Source of the DNA: Pseudomonas chlororaphis subsp. aurantiaca
Lineage (GTDB): Bacteria > Pseudomonadota > Gammaproteobacteria > Pseudomonadales > Pseudomonadaceae
DNA length: 64,000 nucleotides
Direction of reading: 5' to 3'
Assembly (NCBI RefSeq): GCF_013466605.1
Contig: NZ_CP059162.1
Coordinates: 1,054,001 to 1,118,000 of the forward strand
Shown: piece by piece, positions 1-10,342 of the stretch
Position numbering within the stretch: the first letter of the stretch is position 1
Layout of the letters: every line of letters starts with the position of its first letter
The notes under the pieces: model-generated
What the model saw: only the letters and a program-made list of their open reading frames with translations
Databases searched by the model: none
Told to the model about the DNA's origin: nothing
Translations under genes and position numbers: made by a program

Positions 1-1
1 G

Positions 2-346
2 AACAGCTTCAACTCCTACCCGCTGGATCGCCTGGCGATAGTCGGGGCCGCGGCGGCATTCGAGGATCGCGAGTACTTCGCCAAGACCTGCCAGCTGGTG
101 ATCGACAGCCGCGAGCAGGTGGTGGCGCAGTTGCGTGCCAAGGGCTTTGAAGTGCTGCCGTCGGCCGCCAACTTCATCTTCGCCCGTCATCCGCGACACG
201 ATGCGGCGGGCCTGGCGGCCAAGCTGCGGGAGCAGGGGGTGATTGTCCGGCACTTCAAGCAGGGGCGGATTGCCCAGTTCCTGCGGATCAGTATCGGTAC
301 GCCGGAGCAGAACCAGGCCCTGATCGACGGCCTGGGCGAGCTGTAA
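2..346 (+). CDS. hisC: Histidinol-phosphate aminotransferase, C-terminal part (5' cut by window)
   Basis: Reading frame is open from the first bases, so the gene begins left of the window. About 114 residues remain. The stretch [10 protein letters not shown] is the HisC signature following the PLP lysine segment, and the C-terminal part carries the fold-type I small domain with the GVIVRHF segment that precedes the substrate-binding arginine. The enzyme is a cytoplasmic PLP transaminase that forms histidinol phosphate in histidine synthesis. Its end is followed by a hairpin and then the convergent algW. I am confident of the family; assignment to HisC rather than another class I/II aminotransferase rests on the signature and on its position beside algW. 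Confidence 0.85.
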   Translation, partial: NSFNSYPLDRLAIVGAAAAFEDREYFAKTCQLVIDSREQVVAQLRAKGFEVLPSAANFIFARHPRHDAAGLAAKLREQGVIVRHFKQGRIAQFLRISIGTPEQNQALIDGLGEL

Positions 347-356
347 GCCCTATCAC

Positions 357-389
357 GAGCCAGCTCCTCCTGTTGGAGCGAGCTGGCTC
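357..389. terminator. Inverted repeat between hisC and algW
   Basis: Perfect 10-base arms GAGCCAGCTC (357-366) and GAGCTGGCTC (380-389) around a 13-base loop, between two convergent genes. The T tract after it is poor (gatgctttta). It may be a weak terminator or a worn REP-like unit. Confidence 0.45.
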
Positions 390-398
390 ACGATGCTT

Positions 399-1553
<1,155 letters not shown>

Positions 1554-1655
1554 TGAGCAAGTCCTGAGAGGTTGCAGGCCGCCCGGGACGGCCCATAATG
1601 TCGCGCATTATACGAGGCCGCGCGCGCCTCTGAACGGGATATTTAGGAGTCTTTT

Positions 1656-2414
1656 ATGGCCGTTGCCCTGAGCACTCTGGTAGAGGAGGCTGACCGCTAC
1701 CTGGGCAGTTCGCGAATCGCTGATTACTGCCCCAATGGCCTGCAGGTCGAAGGCCGGCCACAGGTGCTGCGCATCGTCAGCGGCGTCACGGCCAGCCAGG
1801 CATTGCTCGATGCCGCGGTGGAGGCCAATGCCGATCTGGTGCTGGTGCATCACGGCTATTTCTGGAAAGGCGAGAATCCCTGTATCACGGGCATGAAGCA
1901 GCGTCGGCTAAAAACCCTGCTCAAGCACGATATCAGCCTGCTGGCCTATCACCTGCCGCTGGACCTGCATCCGGACGTCGGCAACAACGTGCAACTGGCG
2001 CGGCAACTGGATATTACTGTGGAAGGCCCGCTGGACCCGGACAACCTGAAGATCGTCGGGCTGGTCGGTTCCCTCGCCGAGCCCATGACCGCGCGGGACT
2101 TCGCGCGCAAGGTCCAGGAGGTAATAGGGCGCGAGCCGCTGGTGGTCGAAGGCAGCAAGATGATCCGGCGTGTCGGCTGGTGCACCGGCGGCGGCCAGGG
2201 CTACATCGACCAGGCGGTGCTAGCCGGCGTCGATCTGTACCTGAGCGGCGAGGCCTCGGAGCAGACCTTCCACAGCGCCCGGGAAAACGACATCAGTTTT
2301 ATCGCCGCCGGTCATCACGCCACCGAGCGTTACGGCGTGCAGGCGCTGGGGGATTACCTGGCCCGCCGCTTCGCCCTCGAGCACTTGTTCATCGACTGCC
2401 CGAACCCTATATAA
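1656..2414 (+). CDS. NIF3/YbgI-family dinuclear metal-centre protein
   Basis: 252 residues, typical of the YbgI/NIF3 family, which forms toroidal hexamers with a pair of metal ions in each subunit. Metal-binding histidines are visible in LVLVHHGYFW (H65, H66) and near the C-terminus in AGHHATERYG, and the AYHLPLDLHPDVGNN segment is a family hallmark. A good Shine-Dalgarno (TTTAGGAG) precedes the ATG. Databases often call this protein GTP cyclohydrolase 1 type 2 homologue, but a cyclohydrolase activity is not established for the family. It is divergent from algW and upstream of cysD, from which it is separated by a REP element. Confidence 0.9.
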   Translation: MAVALSTLVEEADRYLGSSRIADYCPNGLQVEGRPQVLRIVSGVTASQALLDAAVEANADLVLVHHGYFWKGENPCITGMKQRRLKTLLKHDISLLAYHLPLDLHPDVGNNVQLARQLDITVEGPLDPDNLKIVGLVGSLAEPMTARDFARKVQEVIGREPLVVEGSKMIRRVGWCTGGGQGYIDQAVLAGVDLYLSGEASEQTFHSARENDISFIAAGHHATERYGVQALGDYLARRFALEHLFIDCPNPI

Positions 2415-2425
2415 AGCCTTGCCCT

Positions 2426-2526
2426 GTAGCCGCTGCCGCAGGCGACGACAAGGCCCGAAGGGGCTTCCCATGACCTTCGAGAGCACGCTTGCCGCGCAGT
2501 CGATCGCAGCCTGCGGCAGCGGCTAC
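2426..2526. repeat. REP-like inverted repeat, family B
   Basis: Outer arms GTAGCCGCTGCCGCAGG and CCTGCGGCAGCGGCTAC face each other across about 65 bases. The same unit recurs at about 32528, 36793, 54040 and 62876 in this window, always between genes. This is the typical paired REP arrangement of Pseudomonas genomes. Confidence 0.85.
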
Positions 2527-2674
2527 AGAGAGGCGTAAACACAGCAAACAGGCGGGTATATTAATATACCGTTTCGATCTAGCTGGCGTCCTGATTAGAA
2601 GAGGTCGCTGTGCTAGCATGCCCCGCTCGAACACGGCCCGCAGGCCGTCCATAAGAAAGCTTTCGTGAGTAGCC

Positions 2675-3592
2675 ATGGTCGACAAACTGACGCATCTGAA
2701 ACAGCTGGAGGCGGAAAGCATCCACATCATCCGCGAGGTGGCCGCCGAGTTCGACAACCCGGTGATGCTGTACTCCATCGGTAAAGACTCCGCCGTGATG
2801 CTGCACCTGGCGCGCAAGGCGTTCTTCCCGGGCAAGCTGCCGTTTCCGGTGATGCACGTCGACACCCAGTGGAAATTCCAGGAGATGTACAAGTTCCGCG
2901 ATCGCATGGTCGAGGAGCTGGGCCTGGAGCTGATCACCCACGTCAACCCGGAAGGCGTTGCGCAGGGCATCAACCCCTTCACCCACGGCAGTGCCAAGCA
3001 CACCGACATCATGAAAACCGAGGGCCTCAAGCAGGCGCTGGACAAGTACGGTTTCGATGCGGCGTTCGGCGGTGCCCGGCGTGACGAAGAGAAATCCCGC
3101 GCCAAGGAGCGCGTGTACTCGTTCCGCGACAGCAAGCATCGCTGGGACCCGAAGAACCAGCGCCCCGAGCTGTGGAACGTCTACAACGGCAAGGTCAACA
3201 AGGGCGAGTCGATCCGCGTCTTCCCGCTGTCGAACTGGACCGAGCTGGACATCTGGCAATACATCTACCTCGAGGGCATCCCGATCGTGCCGCTGTACTT
3301 CGCTGCCGAGCGCGAAGTGATCGAGAAGAACGGCACCCTGATCATGATCGACGACGAGCGCATCCTCGAGCACCTCTCCGACGAGGAGAAGGCCCGCATC
3401 GTCAAGAAGAAGGTGCGTTTCCGTACCCTTGGCTGCTACCCGTTGACGGGCGCGGTGGAGTCCGAGGCCGAAAGCCTGACGGACATCATTCAGGAAATGC
3501 TCCTGACGCGGACTTCCGAGCGCCAGGGCCGGGTCATCGATCACGACGGCGCCGGTTCCATGGAAGACAAGAAACGTCAGGGCTATTTCTAA
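2675..3592 (+). CDS. cysD: Sulfate adenylyltransferase subunit 2 (ATP sulfurylase small subunit)
   Basis: 305 residues. Adenylylates sulfate to adenosine 5'-phosphosulfate using ATP, with the energy of GTP hydrolysis supplied by CysN. The PP-loop motif SIGKDS lies at residues 34-39, followed by the conserved DTQWKF and the [15 protein letters not shown] segment that form the ATP pyrophosphatase-type active site. It is 12 bases upstream of cysNC, so the two subunits are almost certainly co-transcribed. The first step of assimilatory sulfate reduction, in the cytoplasm. No clear CysB site was identified by eye in the upstream region, although CysB control is usual for this operon. Confidence 0.97.
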   Translation: MVDKLTHLKQLEAESIHIIREVAAEFDNPVMLYSIGKDSAVMLHLARKAFFPGKLPFPVMHVDTQWKFQEMYKFRDRMVEELGLELITHVNPEGVAQGINPFTHGSAKHTDIMKTEGLKQALDKYGFDAAFGGARRDEEKSRAKERVYSFRDSKHRWDPKNQRPELWNVYNGKVNKGESIRVFPLSNWTELDIWQYIYLEGIPIVPLYFAAEREVIEKNGTLIMIDDERILEHLSDEEKARIVKKKVRFRTLGCYPLTGAVESEAESLTDIIQEMLLTRTSERQGRVIDHDGAGSMEDKKRQGYF

Positions 3593-3604
3593 GTAGGGTC
3601 TAAC

Positions 3605-5503
3605 ATGTCGCATCAATCCGAATTGATCAGCGAGGACATCCTCGCCTACCTGGCCCAGCACGAACGCAAAGAACTGCTGCGCTTCCTGACCTGCGGTAAC
3701 GTCGACGACGGCAAGAGCACCCTGATCGGGCGCCTGCTGCACGACTCGAAGATGATCTACGAAGACCATCTGGAAGCCATTACCCGCGACTCGAAAAAAG
3801 TCGGCACCACCGGTGACGACATCGACCTGGCGCTGCTGGTCGACGGCCTGCAGGCCGAGCGTGAGCAGGGCATCACCATCGATGTCGCCTACCGCTATTT
3901 CTCCACCGCCAAGCGCAAATTCATCATTGCCGACACCCCCGGCCATGAGCAGTACACCCGCAACATGGCCACCGGTGCTTCCACCTGTGACCTGGCGATC
4001 ATCCTGGTGGACGCCCGCTATGGCGTGCAGACCCAGACCCGTCGCCACAGCTTCATCGCCTCCCTGCTGGGCATCAAGCACATAGTCGTGGCCATCAACA
4101 AGATGGACCTCAAGGACTTCGACCAGGGCGTGTTCGAGTCGATCAAGGCAGACTACCTGAAGTTCGCCGAAGGTCTGAAGATGAAGCCCGCCAGCCTGCA
4201 CTTCGTGCCGATGTCGGCCCTCAAGGGCGACAACGTGGTGAACAAGTCCGAGCGCTCGCCGTGGTACACCGGCCAGTCGCTGATGGAAATCCTCGAGACC
4301 GTGGAAGTGGCGGGCGATCGCAACTTCACCGACCTGCGCTTCCCGGTGCAGTACGTCAACCGTCCGAACCTGAACTTCCGTGGTTTCGCCGGGACCCTGG
4401 CCAGCGGCATCGTGCACAAGGGTGACGAAGTCGTGGTGCTGCCGTCGGGCAAGAGCAGCCGGGTGAAGTCCATCGTCACCTTCGAAGGCGAGCTGGAGCA
4501 TGCCGGCCCGGGCCAGGCCGTGACCCTGACCATGGAAGACGAGATCGATATCTCCCGTGGCGACCTGCTGGTGCATGCCGACAACGTACCGCCGGTGACC
4601 GACAGCTTCGAAGCCATGCTGGTATGGATGGCCGAAGAGCCGATGCTGCCGGGCAAGAAGTACGACATCAAGCGCGCCACCAGTTACGTGCCGGGTTCCA
4701 TCGCCAGCATCGTCAACAGGGTCGACGTGAACACCCTTGAAGAAGGTCCGGCCAGCGCTCTGCAGCTGAACGAGATCGGCAAGGTCAAGATCGCCCTCGA
4801 CGCACCGATCGCCCTCGACGGTTACGACAGCAACCGCACCACCGGTGCCTTCATCGTCATCGACCGCTTGACCAACGGCACCGTCGGCGCCGGCATGATC
4901 GTCGCTCAGACTGTGGTGCATGGCAGCGTCACGCACCATGGCAAGCTGGCCCATGTCGCCACCGAGGAGCGCGCCCAGCGCTTCGGCCAGCAACCGGCCA
5001 CCGTGCTGTTCAGCGGCCTGTCCGGCGCCGGCAAGAGCACCCTGGCCTACGCGGTCGAGCGCAAGCTGTTCGACATGGGCCGTGCGGTGTTCGTCCTCGA
5101 CGGCCAGAACCTGCGTCACGACCTGAATAAAGGTCTGCCTCAGGATCGCGCCGGGCGCACCGAGAACTGGCGGCGGGCCGCACACGTGGCGCGTCAGTTC
5201 AACGAAGCCGGCCTGCTGACCCTGGCGGCGTTCGTCGCGCCGAGTGCGGAAGGTCGTGAACAGGCCAGGGACCTGATCGGCAAGGAGCGTCTGCTGACGG
5301 TCTACGTCCAGGCCTCCCCGGCGGCCTGCGCCGAGCGTGACCCGCAGGGCCTGTACGCCGCGGGTGGGGATAATATCCCGGGCGAGTCCTTCCCGTACGA
5401 CGTGCCGCTGGATGCCGATCTGGTGATCGACACCCAGTCCGTGTCGCTGGAAGAGGGTGTCAAGCAAGTGCTGGAACTGCTGCGCAAGCGCGGCGCGATC
5501 TAA
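3605..5503 (+). CDS. cysNC: Bifunctional sulfate adenylyltransferase subunit 1 / adenylylsulfate kinase (CysN-CysC fusion)
   Basis: 632 residues with two enzymes in one chain. Residues 1 to about 450 are the CysN GTPase, of the EF-Tu type: P-loop GNVDDGKS (31-38), DTPGHEQYT and NKMD motifs, followed by beta-barrel domains. From about residue 463 the chain is an APS kinase: P-loop [23 protein letters not shown] and the RTENWRR segment. It therefore activates sulfate with CysD and then makes PAPS. The fusion is usual in Pseudomonas and some Rhizobium, whereas E. coli has separate cysN and cysC. A strong terminator follows directly. Confidence 0.97.
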   Translation: MSHQSELISEDILAYLAQHERKELLRFLTCGNVDDGKSTLIGRLLHDSKMIYEDHLEAITRDSKKVGTTGDDIDLALLVDGLQAEREQGITIDVAYRYFSTAKRKFIIADTPGHEQYTRNMATGASTCDLAIILVDARYGVQTQTRRHSFIASLLGIKHIVVAINKMDLKDFDQGVFESIKADYLKFAEGLKMKPASLHFVPMSALKGDNVVNKSERSPWYTGQSLMEILETVEVAGDRNFTDLRFPVQYVNRPNLNFRGFAGTLASGIVHKGDEVVVLPSGKSSRVKSIVTFEGELEHAGPGQAVTLTMEDEIDISRGDLLVHADNVPPVTDSFEAMLVWMAEEPMLPGKKYDIKRATSYVPGSIASIVNRVDVNTLEEGPASALQLNEIGKVKIALDAPIALDGYDSNRTTGAFIVIDRLTNGTVGAGMIVAQTVVHGSVTHHGKLAHVATEERAQRFGQQPATVLFSGLSGAGKSTLAYAVERKLFDMGRAVFVLDGQNLRHDLNKGLPQDRAGRTENWRRAAHVARQFNEAGLLTLAAFVAPSAEGREQARDLIGKERLLTVYVQASPAACAERDPQGLYAAGGDNIPGESFPYDVPLDADLVIDTQSVSLEEGVKQVLELLRKRGAI

Positions 5504-5524
5504 GCCTTAGCGGCCGATAAAAAA

Positions 5525-5558
5525 GCCCGCCGTCGAGTGATCGACGGCGGGCTTTTTT
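5525..5558 (+). terminator. Rho-independent terminator of cysD-cysNC
   Basis: Perfect 12-base stem GCCCGCCGTCGA / TCGACGGCGGGC with a GTGA loop (5525-5552), then TTTTTT. An A tract on the left side could make it work for the opposite strand as well, which would serve the convergent acyltransferase. Confidence 0.95.
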
Positions 5559-5576
5559 GTGGCCTTGAGAAGGCTA

Positions 5577-5638
5577 GCGCGGGCAAGCCTCGCTCCTACA
5601 GAAGCAAGGAGTGTGGCTCCTGTGTTGCCCGCGATAAG
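5577..5638. repeat. REP-like inverted repeat, family A
   Basis: GCGGGCAAGCCTCGCTCCTACA followed after a short spacer by a degenerate opposite copy ending in TTGCCCGCGAT. Same family as the units at 11467, 14880, 17387, 45654, 51403, 59639 and 61723. Confidence 0.75.
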
Positions 5639-5656
5639 GCGCCTTGCAGGCGCCCG

Positions 5657-6562
5657 CTATTTGCCCGGATACTCCCGATGCATCTGCTCCAGCAGCGCGT
5701 CCTTGTCGTGCCACAGCTGGTTGATCCAGCCCTGGAACTCCAGGCGATACACGCCATCCTGGTCGTAGTTCTTGCCGATGAACTGCGGTGGAATCGGTAG
5801 CTCTTCGAAATGCACCACCACCTCATTGACCTTGCCGCACAACAGGTCCCAGTAACCCGGCTGCCCCGCCGGGTAGTGGATGGTCACGTTGACGATGGAT
5901 TCCAGTTGCTCGCCCATGGCGTCCAGCACGAAGGCGATGCCGCCGGCCTTGGGCTTGAGCAGGTAGCGGAACGGCGAGGCCTGTTGCGCATGCTTGGCCT
6001 TGGTGAAGCGTGTGCCTTCGACGAAGTTGAAGATGCCCACCGGGTTGTCGCGGAATTTCGCGCAGGTCTTGCGGGTGGTCTCCAGGTCCTTGCCCTTTTT
6101 CTCCGGGTATTTTTCCAGGTAGGCCTTGGAGTAGCGCTTCATGAACGGGAAACCCAGGGCCCACCAGGCGAGGCCAATCACCGGGACCCAGATCAGCTCC
6201 TGCTTGAGGAAGAACTTCAGCGGGCGGATGCGCCGGTTGAGCACGTATTGCAGGACCATGATGTCGACCCAGCTCTGGTGGTTGCTGGTGATCAGGTACG
6301 AGTGCCGGTAGTCCAGGCCGTCGAGCCCGCTGAGGTGCCAGCGGGTGTGCCCGAGCAGGCTCATCCAGGCCTTGTTGTTGCTGATCCAGGCTTCATGGAT
6401 GTGGCTCATCAGCCAGTCGGTGAAGCGCTGGGCCGCCGGGAAGGGCAGCAGCAACTTGAAGATCGCCACCACGAACAGCGGCGTGCAGCAGACGATGGTG
6501 TTGAGCGCCAACAACAGCGAGGCGATCACGCCTCGCAGCGGTGCAGGTAGAAAATCCAGCAT
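5657..6562 (-). CDS. PlsC-family acyltransferase (YihG-like)
   Basis: 301 residues. N-terminal hydrophobic segment at about 10-40, then the glycerolipid acyltransferase motifs: H95-x4-D100 in SNHQSWVD, and FVEGTR at 180-185. These place it in the 1-acyl-sn-glycerol-3-phosphate acyltransferase superfamily. The length and the RFTKAKHAQQASPF stretch fit the YihG-like group rather than the shorter housekeeping PlsC. Likely a membrane-bound lysophospholipid acyltransferase; the exact acyl donor and acceptor cannot be read from the sequence. It begins one base after the pta stop codon, so it is probably the second gene of a pta operon. Confidence 0.88.
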   Translation of the reverse strand: MLDFLPAPLRGVIASLLLALNTIVCCTPLFVVAIFKLLLPFPAAQRFTDWLMSHIHEAWISNNKAWMSLLGHTRWHLSGLDGLDYRHSYLITSNHQSWVDIMVLQYVLNRRIRPLKFFLKQELIWVPVIGLAWWALGFPFMKRYSKAYLEKYPEKKGKDLETTRKTCAKFRDNPVGIFNFVEGTRFTKAKHAQQASPFRYLLKPKAGGIAFVLDAMGEQLESIVNVTIHYPAGQPGYWDLLCGKVNEVVVHFEELPIPPQFIGKNYDQDGVYRLEFQGWINQLWHDKDALLEQMHREYPGK

Positions 6563-8662
6563 TTACACATCCAGAGGTCGGTTGGCGGCTTGAATCGCGG
6601 TCAGGGCGATGGTGTAGACGATGTCGTCGACTTGGGCGCCACGGGGCAGGTCGTTCACCGGCTTGCGCAGGCCTTGCAGCATCGGCCCGAGGCTGACGCA
6701 GTCGGCGCTGCGCTGCACGGCCTTGTGGGTGGTGTTACCGGTGTTCAGGTCGGGGAACACGAACACCGTGGCCTTGCCGGCGACCTGGCTGTTGGGCGCC
6801 AGTTGCTGGGCCACGGCTTCGTTGGCCGCGGCGTCGTATTGCAAGGGGCCATCGATCAGCAGCGAGTTCTGGGCTTCATGGGCCAGCAGGGTGGCTTCGC
6901 GGACTTTCTCCACTTCTTCGCCACTGGCCGACTCGCCGCTGGAATAGCTGATCATCGCCACCCGCGGGGTGATGCCGAACGCCGCTGCCGAGTCGGCGCT
7001 TTGCAGGGCGATCTCGGCCAGCTCGCTGGCGCTCGGGTGCGGGTTCATCACGCAGTCGCCGTAGACCAGCACCTGCTCGGGGAACAGCATGAAGAACACC
7101 GACGACACCAGGGTGCAGCCCGGTGCGGTTTTGATCAACTGCAAGGCCGGGCGGATGGTATTGGCAGTGGAGTGGATCAGGCCGGAGACCAGGCCATCGA
7201 CTTCGTCCAGGGCCAGCATCATGGTGCCGATCACTACCGGGTCTTCCAGTTGCTGTTCGGCCATCGGCGCGTTGAGACTCTTGCTCTTGCGCAGCGCCAC
7301 CATCGGCTCGACGTAGCGTTCGCGGATCTGGTCCGGGTCGATGACTTCCAGGCCTGGCGGCAACTCGATGCCCTGGGCCCGGGCGACCGCCTCGACATCC
7401 GCCGGCTTGGCCAGCAGCACGCAACGGGCGATGCCGCGCGCCTGGCAGATCGCCGCGGCCTGCACGGTCAGCGGCTCGCTGCCTTCGGGCAGGACGATGC
7501 GCTTGTTGGCTTCCTGGGCGCGCTGGATCAACTGGTAGCGGAACACCGCCGGCGACAGGCGCATTTCCCGCGGCGTGCCGCAACGCTGGTGCAGCCACTT
7601 GGCGTCCAGGTGGCTGGCGACGAAGTCGGTGATGATCTCTGCGCGCTCGCGATCATCGATGGGGATTTCCTTGTTCAGACTGTTCAGCTGGTTGGCGGTA
7701 TCGTAGGAGCCGGTGCTCACCGACAGCACCGGCAGGCCGGCATTCAAGGCGCCGCGGCACAGGTCCATGATCCGAGGGTCGGGCAGGGTGTCGCTGGTCA
7801 GCAGCAACCCGGCCAGGGGCACGCCGTTGATCGCCGCCAGGCTCACGGCGAGGATGATGTCATCGCGGTCGCCGGGCGTCACCACCAGCACGCCGGGCTT
7901 GAGCAGCTCCACGGTGTTACGCATGGTGCGCGCGCAGATGATGATCTTGGTCATGCGCCGGCTTTCGTAGTCGCCGGCGTTGAGCACCTGGGCGCCCATC
8001 AGGTCGGCGACGTCGCGGGTGCGCGGCGCGTTCAGTTCCGGCTGGAAAGGGATACAGCCGAGCAGGCGGAAGTCGCCGCTGCGCAGCAGGGGCGAGTGCT
8101 CTTTCAGACGGGCAGAAAAGGCCTCCATGCTTTCGTCGGTACGCACCTTGTTGAGGATCACCCCCAGCACTTTCGGGTCGCGCGGGCCGCCGAACAACTG
8201 CGCCTGCAACTCCACGCGACCGGACAGTTCGGTGAGCACTTCGTTTTCCGGGGCGGACACCAGGATCACCTCGGCATCCAGGCTTTTCGCCAGGTGCAGG
8301 TTGACCCGCGCGGCATAGCTGGCGCTACGGGTCGGCACCATGCCTTCGACCACCAGCACGTCCTTGCCGACGGCCGCCTGCTGGTAGAGGGTGATGATCT
8401 CTTCCAGCAACTCGTCCAACTGGCCGTCGCCGAGCATCCGTTCGACATGGGCCAGGCCCAGCGGCTGCGGCGGTTTAAGGCCATGGGTGCGGGCTACCAG
8501 TTCGGTCGAGCGCTCAGGACCGGTATCGCCTGGGTGAGGCTGGGCAATGGGTTTGAAGAAGCCGACCTTGAGGCCGGCCCGTTCCAGGGTACGCACCAGC
8601 CCGAGGCTGATGGAGGTCAGACCCACGCCAAAATCGGTGGGTGCGATAAAAAAAGTTTGCAT
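6563..8662 (-). CDS. pta: Phosphate acetyltransferase (long form)
   Basis: 699 residues from the ATG at 8662 (MQTFFIAPTD); an in-frame ATG seven codons upstream exists, but the chosen start matches the usual beginning of the family. N-terminal P-loop-type DRTGG/BioD-like domain, middle DRTGG region, and a C-terminal PTA_PTB catalytic domain from about residue 370 with the VLPEGSEPLTVQAA and MISYSSGESASGEEV signatures. It interconverts acetyl-CoA and acetyl phosphate in the cytoplasm. No ackA lies beside it. The acyltransferase gene follows without a gap. Confidence 0.95.
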   Translation of the reverse strand: MQTFFIAPTDFGVGLTSISLGLVRTLERAGLKVGFFKPIAQPHPGDTGPERSTELVARTHGLKPPQPLGLAHVERMLGDGQLDELLEEIITLYQQAAVGKDVLVVEGMVPTRSASYAARVNLHLAKSLDAEVILVSAPENEVLTELSGRVELQAQLFGGPRDPKVLGVILNKVRTDESMEAFSARLKEHSPLLRSGDFRLLGCIPFQPELNAPRTRDVADLMGAQVLNAGDYESRRMTKIIICARTMRNTVELLKPGVLVVTPGDRDDIILAVSLAAINGVPLAGLLLTSDTLPDPRIMDLCRGALNAGLPVLSVSTGSYDTANQLNSLNKEIPIDDRERAEIITDFVASHLDAKWLHQRCGTPREMRLSPAVFRYQLIQRAQEANKRIVLPEGSEPLTVQAAAICQARGIARCVLLAKPADVEAVARAQGIELPPGLEVIDPDQIRERYVEPMVALRKSKSLNAPMAEQQLEDPVVIGTMMLALDEVDGLVSGLIHSTANTIRPALQLIKTAPGCTLVSSVFFMLFPEQVLVYGDCVMNPHPSASELAEIALQSADSAAAFGITPRVAMISYSSGESASGEEVEKVREATLLAHEAQNSLLIDGPLQYDAAANEAVAQQLAPNSQVAGKATVFVFPDLNTGNTTHKAVQRSADCVSLGPMLQGLRKPVNDLPRGAQVDDIVYTIALTAIQAANRPLDV

Positions 8663-8724
8663 GCGGATTCTCGAAGGGTGCATGGCAACGGTGAGTCGCT
8701 TATGTGTACTGCTCTACCGGAAAT

Positions 8725-9033
8725 TCAGGCGCCAAGGTTAGCGCTAACCGAGCCTTGTGCGCACCAACCGCAGGCAAAGGGCTGGCCTATTTTTTCCATG
8801 CGTTTGTGCGGATCCAGGATCCAGGCCCGCGATTGCCAGGGCGGCTGGTGGCGCAGGTGCTGGGTATGGCCACAGGACAGCTCGACGACCCAGTGGCCGT
8901 CTTCATCCTGATGAAAGCCGACGATCGTCGAGCCTGGCGCCGCGTTCCGTTTGTCCGGGTTCCGTTCGCTTTCGGGCGATTGCTTCGCTAAACTTGGACG
9001 TTCTTCATTCTTATGCAAAAGGTCTCGCCCCAT
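8725..9033 (-). CDS. DUF3565 domain protein
   Basis: About 102 residues. The conserved part GFHQDEDGHWVVELSCGHTQHLRHQPP, and the closing FACGWC, match the DUF3565 family. Cys and His pairs (CGHxQHxRH and CGWC) suggest a small zinc- or metal-binding fold; no function is known to me. Start choice is uncertain: the ATG at 9033 overlaps the ATG of the divergent SlyD-like gene by two bases, and TTG at about 9018 is a fallback. Either choice gives a low-conservation N-terminal tail. Confidence 0.7.
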   Translation of the reverse strand: MGRDLLHKNEERPSLAKQSPESERNPDKRNAAPGSTIVGFHQDEDGHWVVELSCGHTQHLRHQPPWQSRAWILDPHKRMEKIGQPFACGWCAQGSVSANLGA

Positions 9034-9517
9034 GCTGATCGCCGCCAATAAGGCTGTCTCCATCGACTATACCCTCACCAATGACGCTGGTGAGGTCATC
9101 GACAGCTCTGCCGGCGGCGCCCCGCTGGTCTACCTGCATGGCGCAGGGAACATCATTCCAGGCCTGGAAAAGGCCCTGGAAGGCAAGAACGTCGGCGACG
9201 AGCTGAGCGTTGCCGTTGAGCCGGAAGATGCCTACGGCGAATACGCCGCCGAACTGGTCAGCACCCTGAGCCGCAGCATGTTCGAAGGCGTCGACGAACT
9301 GGAAGTGGGCATGCAGTTCCACGCTTCCGCTCCGGACGGCCAGATGCAGATCGTCACCATCCGCGACCTGGACGGCGACGACGTGACCGTCGACGGCAAC
9401 CACCCGCTGGCCGGCCAGCGCCTGAACTTCAAGGTCAAGGTTGTCGACATCCGCGACGCCAGCCAGGAAGAAATCGCCCATGGTCACGTCCATGGCGAAG
9501 GTGGCCATCACCACTGA
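9032..9517 (+). CDS. slyD: FKBP-type peptidyl-prolyl cis-trans isomerase, SlyD-like
   Basis: 161 residues starting MLIAANKAVS. FKBP domain split by an insert-in-flap chaperone region, as in SlyD: VYLHGAGNIIPGLEKALEG, then the VEPEDAYGEY segment. The C-terminus is histidine-rich (HGHVHGEGGHHH), a short version of the nickel-binding tail of E. coli SlyD. Role: prolyl isomerase and chaperone in the cytoplasm, with possible metal handling. An upstream in-frame ATG at 8951 gives a tail that looks non-coding and is rejected as start. A clear terminator follows. Confidence 0.92.
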   Translation: MLIAANKAVSIDYTLTNDAGEVIDSSAGGAPLVYLHGAGNIIPGLEKALEGKNVGDELSVAVEPEDAYGEYAAELVSTLSRSMFEGVDELEVGMQFHASAPDGQMQIVTIRDLDGDDVTVDGNHPLAGQRLNFKVKVVDIRDASQEEIAHGHVHGEGGHHH

Positions 9518-9547
9518 TTTCTGCGCTAAGCTCAAATCTGACTGGAG

Positions 9548-9569
9548 AGGCGCCCGAGGGCGCCTTTTT
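9548..9569 (+). terminator. Rho-independent terminator after slyD
   Basis: Stem AGGCGCC / GGCGCCT with a CGAG loop, followed by a T tract at 9565-9569. Confidence 0.9.
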
Positions 9570-9652
9570 AGTCCGCGGCTTTTATCGCCGGGCAACAGGC
9601 GGTACTGTCGAGTGGCTGTTTTCTGCAAGAACACGGGAATCTGGAGTTCGTC

Positions 9653-10135
9653 ATGAGTGCTTTTCACGACCTTAAATTGAAAGCCCTGGATGGTCAGGAG
9701 CTACCGCTCGCGCCTTTCAAGGGGCACGTCGTGCTGGTGGTCAACGTCGCCTCCAAGTGTGGTCTCACACCACAATACGCGGCGCTGGAGAACCTCTACC
9801 AGCAATACAAAGGCCAGGGGTTCAGCGTGCTGGGCCTGCCGTGCAATCAGTTCGCCGGGCAGGAGCCGGGCTCCGAACAGGAGATCCAGGAATTCTGCAG
9901 CCTCAACTACGGGGTGACCTTTCCGTTGAGCAGCAAGCTGGACGTCAACGGTCCGGAGCGCCATCAGTTGTACCGTCTGCTGGCGGGCGAAGGGGCGGAA
10001 TTCCCGGGCGATATCACCTGGAACTTCGAGAAGTTCCTGCTGGGCAAGGACGGCCGCGTCCTGGCGCGTTTCTCCCCGCGCACCGCACCGGATGATCCGG
10101 CCGTGGTCCAGGCCATCGAAAAAGCCTTGAGCTGA
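9653..10135 (+). CDS. Glutathione peroxidase family (BtuE-like)
   Basis: 160 residues. Reduces hydroperoxides; bacterial Cys-type enzymes often use thioredoxin as well as glutathione. The peroxidatic residue is C36 in NVASKCGLTPQY, where animal enzymes have selenocysteine. The other tetrad parts are present: the Gln in LPCNQFAGQEPG, and Trp/Asn in TWNFEKF. No signal peptide, so cytoplasmic. It stands alone between slyD and the old yellow enzyme gene. Confidence 0.93.
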   Translation: MSAFHDLKLKALDGQELPLAPFKGHVVLVVNVASKCGLTPQYAALENLYQQYKGQGFSVLGLPCNQFAGQEPGSEQEIQEFCSLNYGVTFPLSSKLDVNGPERHQLYRLLAGEGAEFPGDITWNFEKFLLGKDGRVLARFSPRTAPDDPAVVQAIEKALS

Positions 10136-10143
10136 ATCTGCAC

Positions 10144-10170
10144 GCCGGGCCCCGCTGCCCGGCCGGTTTT
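10144..10170 (+). terminator. Weak hairpin terminator after glutathione peroxidase gene
   Basis: Arms GCCGGGC (10144-10150) and GCCCGGC (10157-10163) with a 7-base loop, followed by CGGTTTT. The T tract is short. Confidence 0.55.
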
Positions 10171-10342
10171 ACCGCGCGTTCGCGCACCCTCCGCTTCTCT
10201 GCGCTTTGGCACCTTAATCACCCCGGTCAATAGTGCTGGGCGTTGTCTGGGGCACGGAATATTATCGCCATCATAAGGCCGTCGGCGCACTCGCCCGACC
10301 TGCCGCTTCCCGCGATTCAGACCTTCAGCACTGGAGTACAGC

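Noticed and set aside
2579..5467. 962-residue minus-strand open frame
   Set aside because: It is opposite cysD and cysNC, whose products are clearly recognised. The translation is rich in His, Val and Gln with no domain, which is typical of the antisense of high-GC genes.
6590..8911. 773-residue plus-strand open frame
   Set aside because: Antisense of pta; low-complexity composition, no family, and pta is certain.
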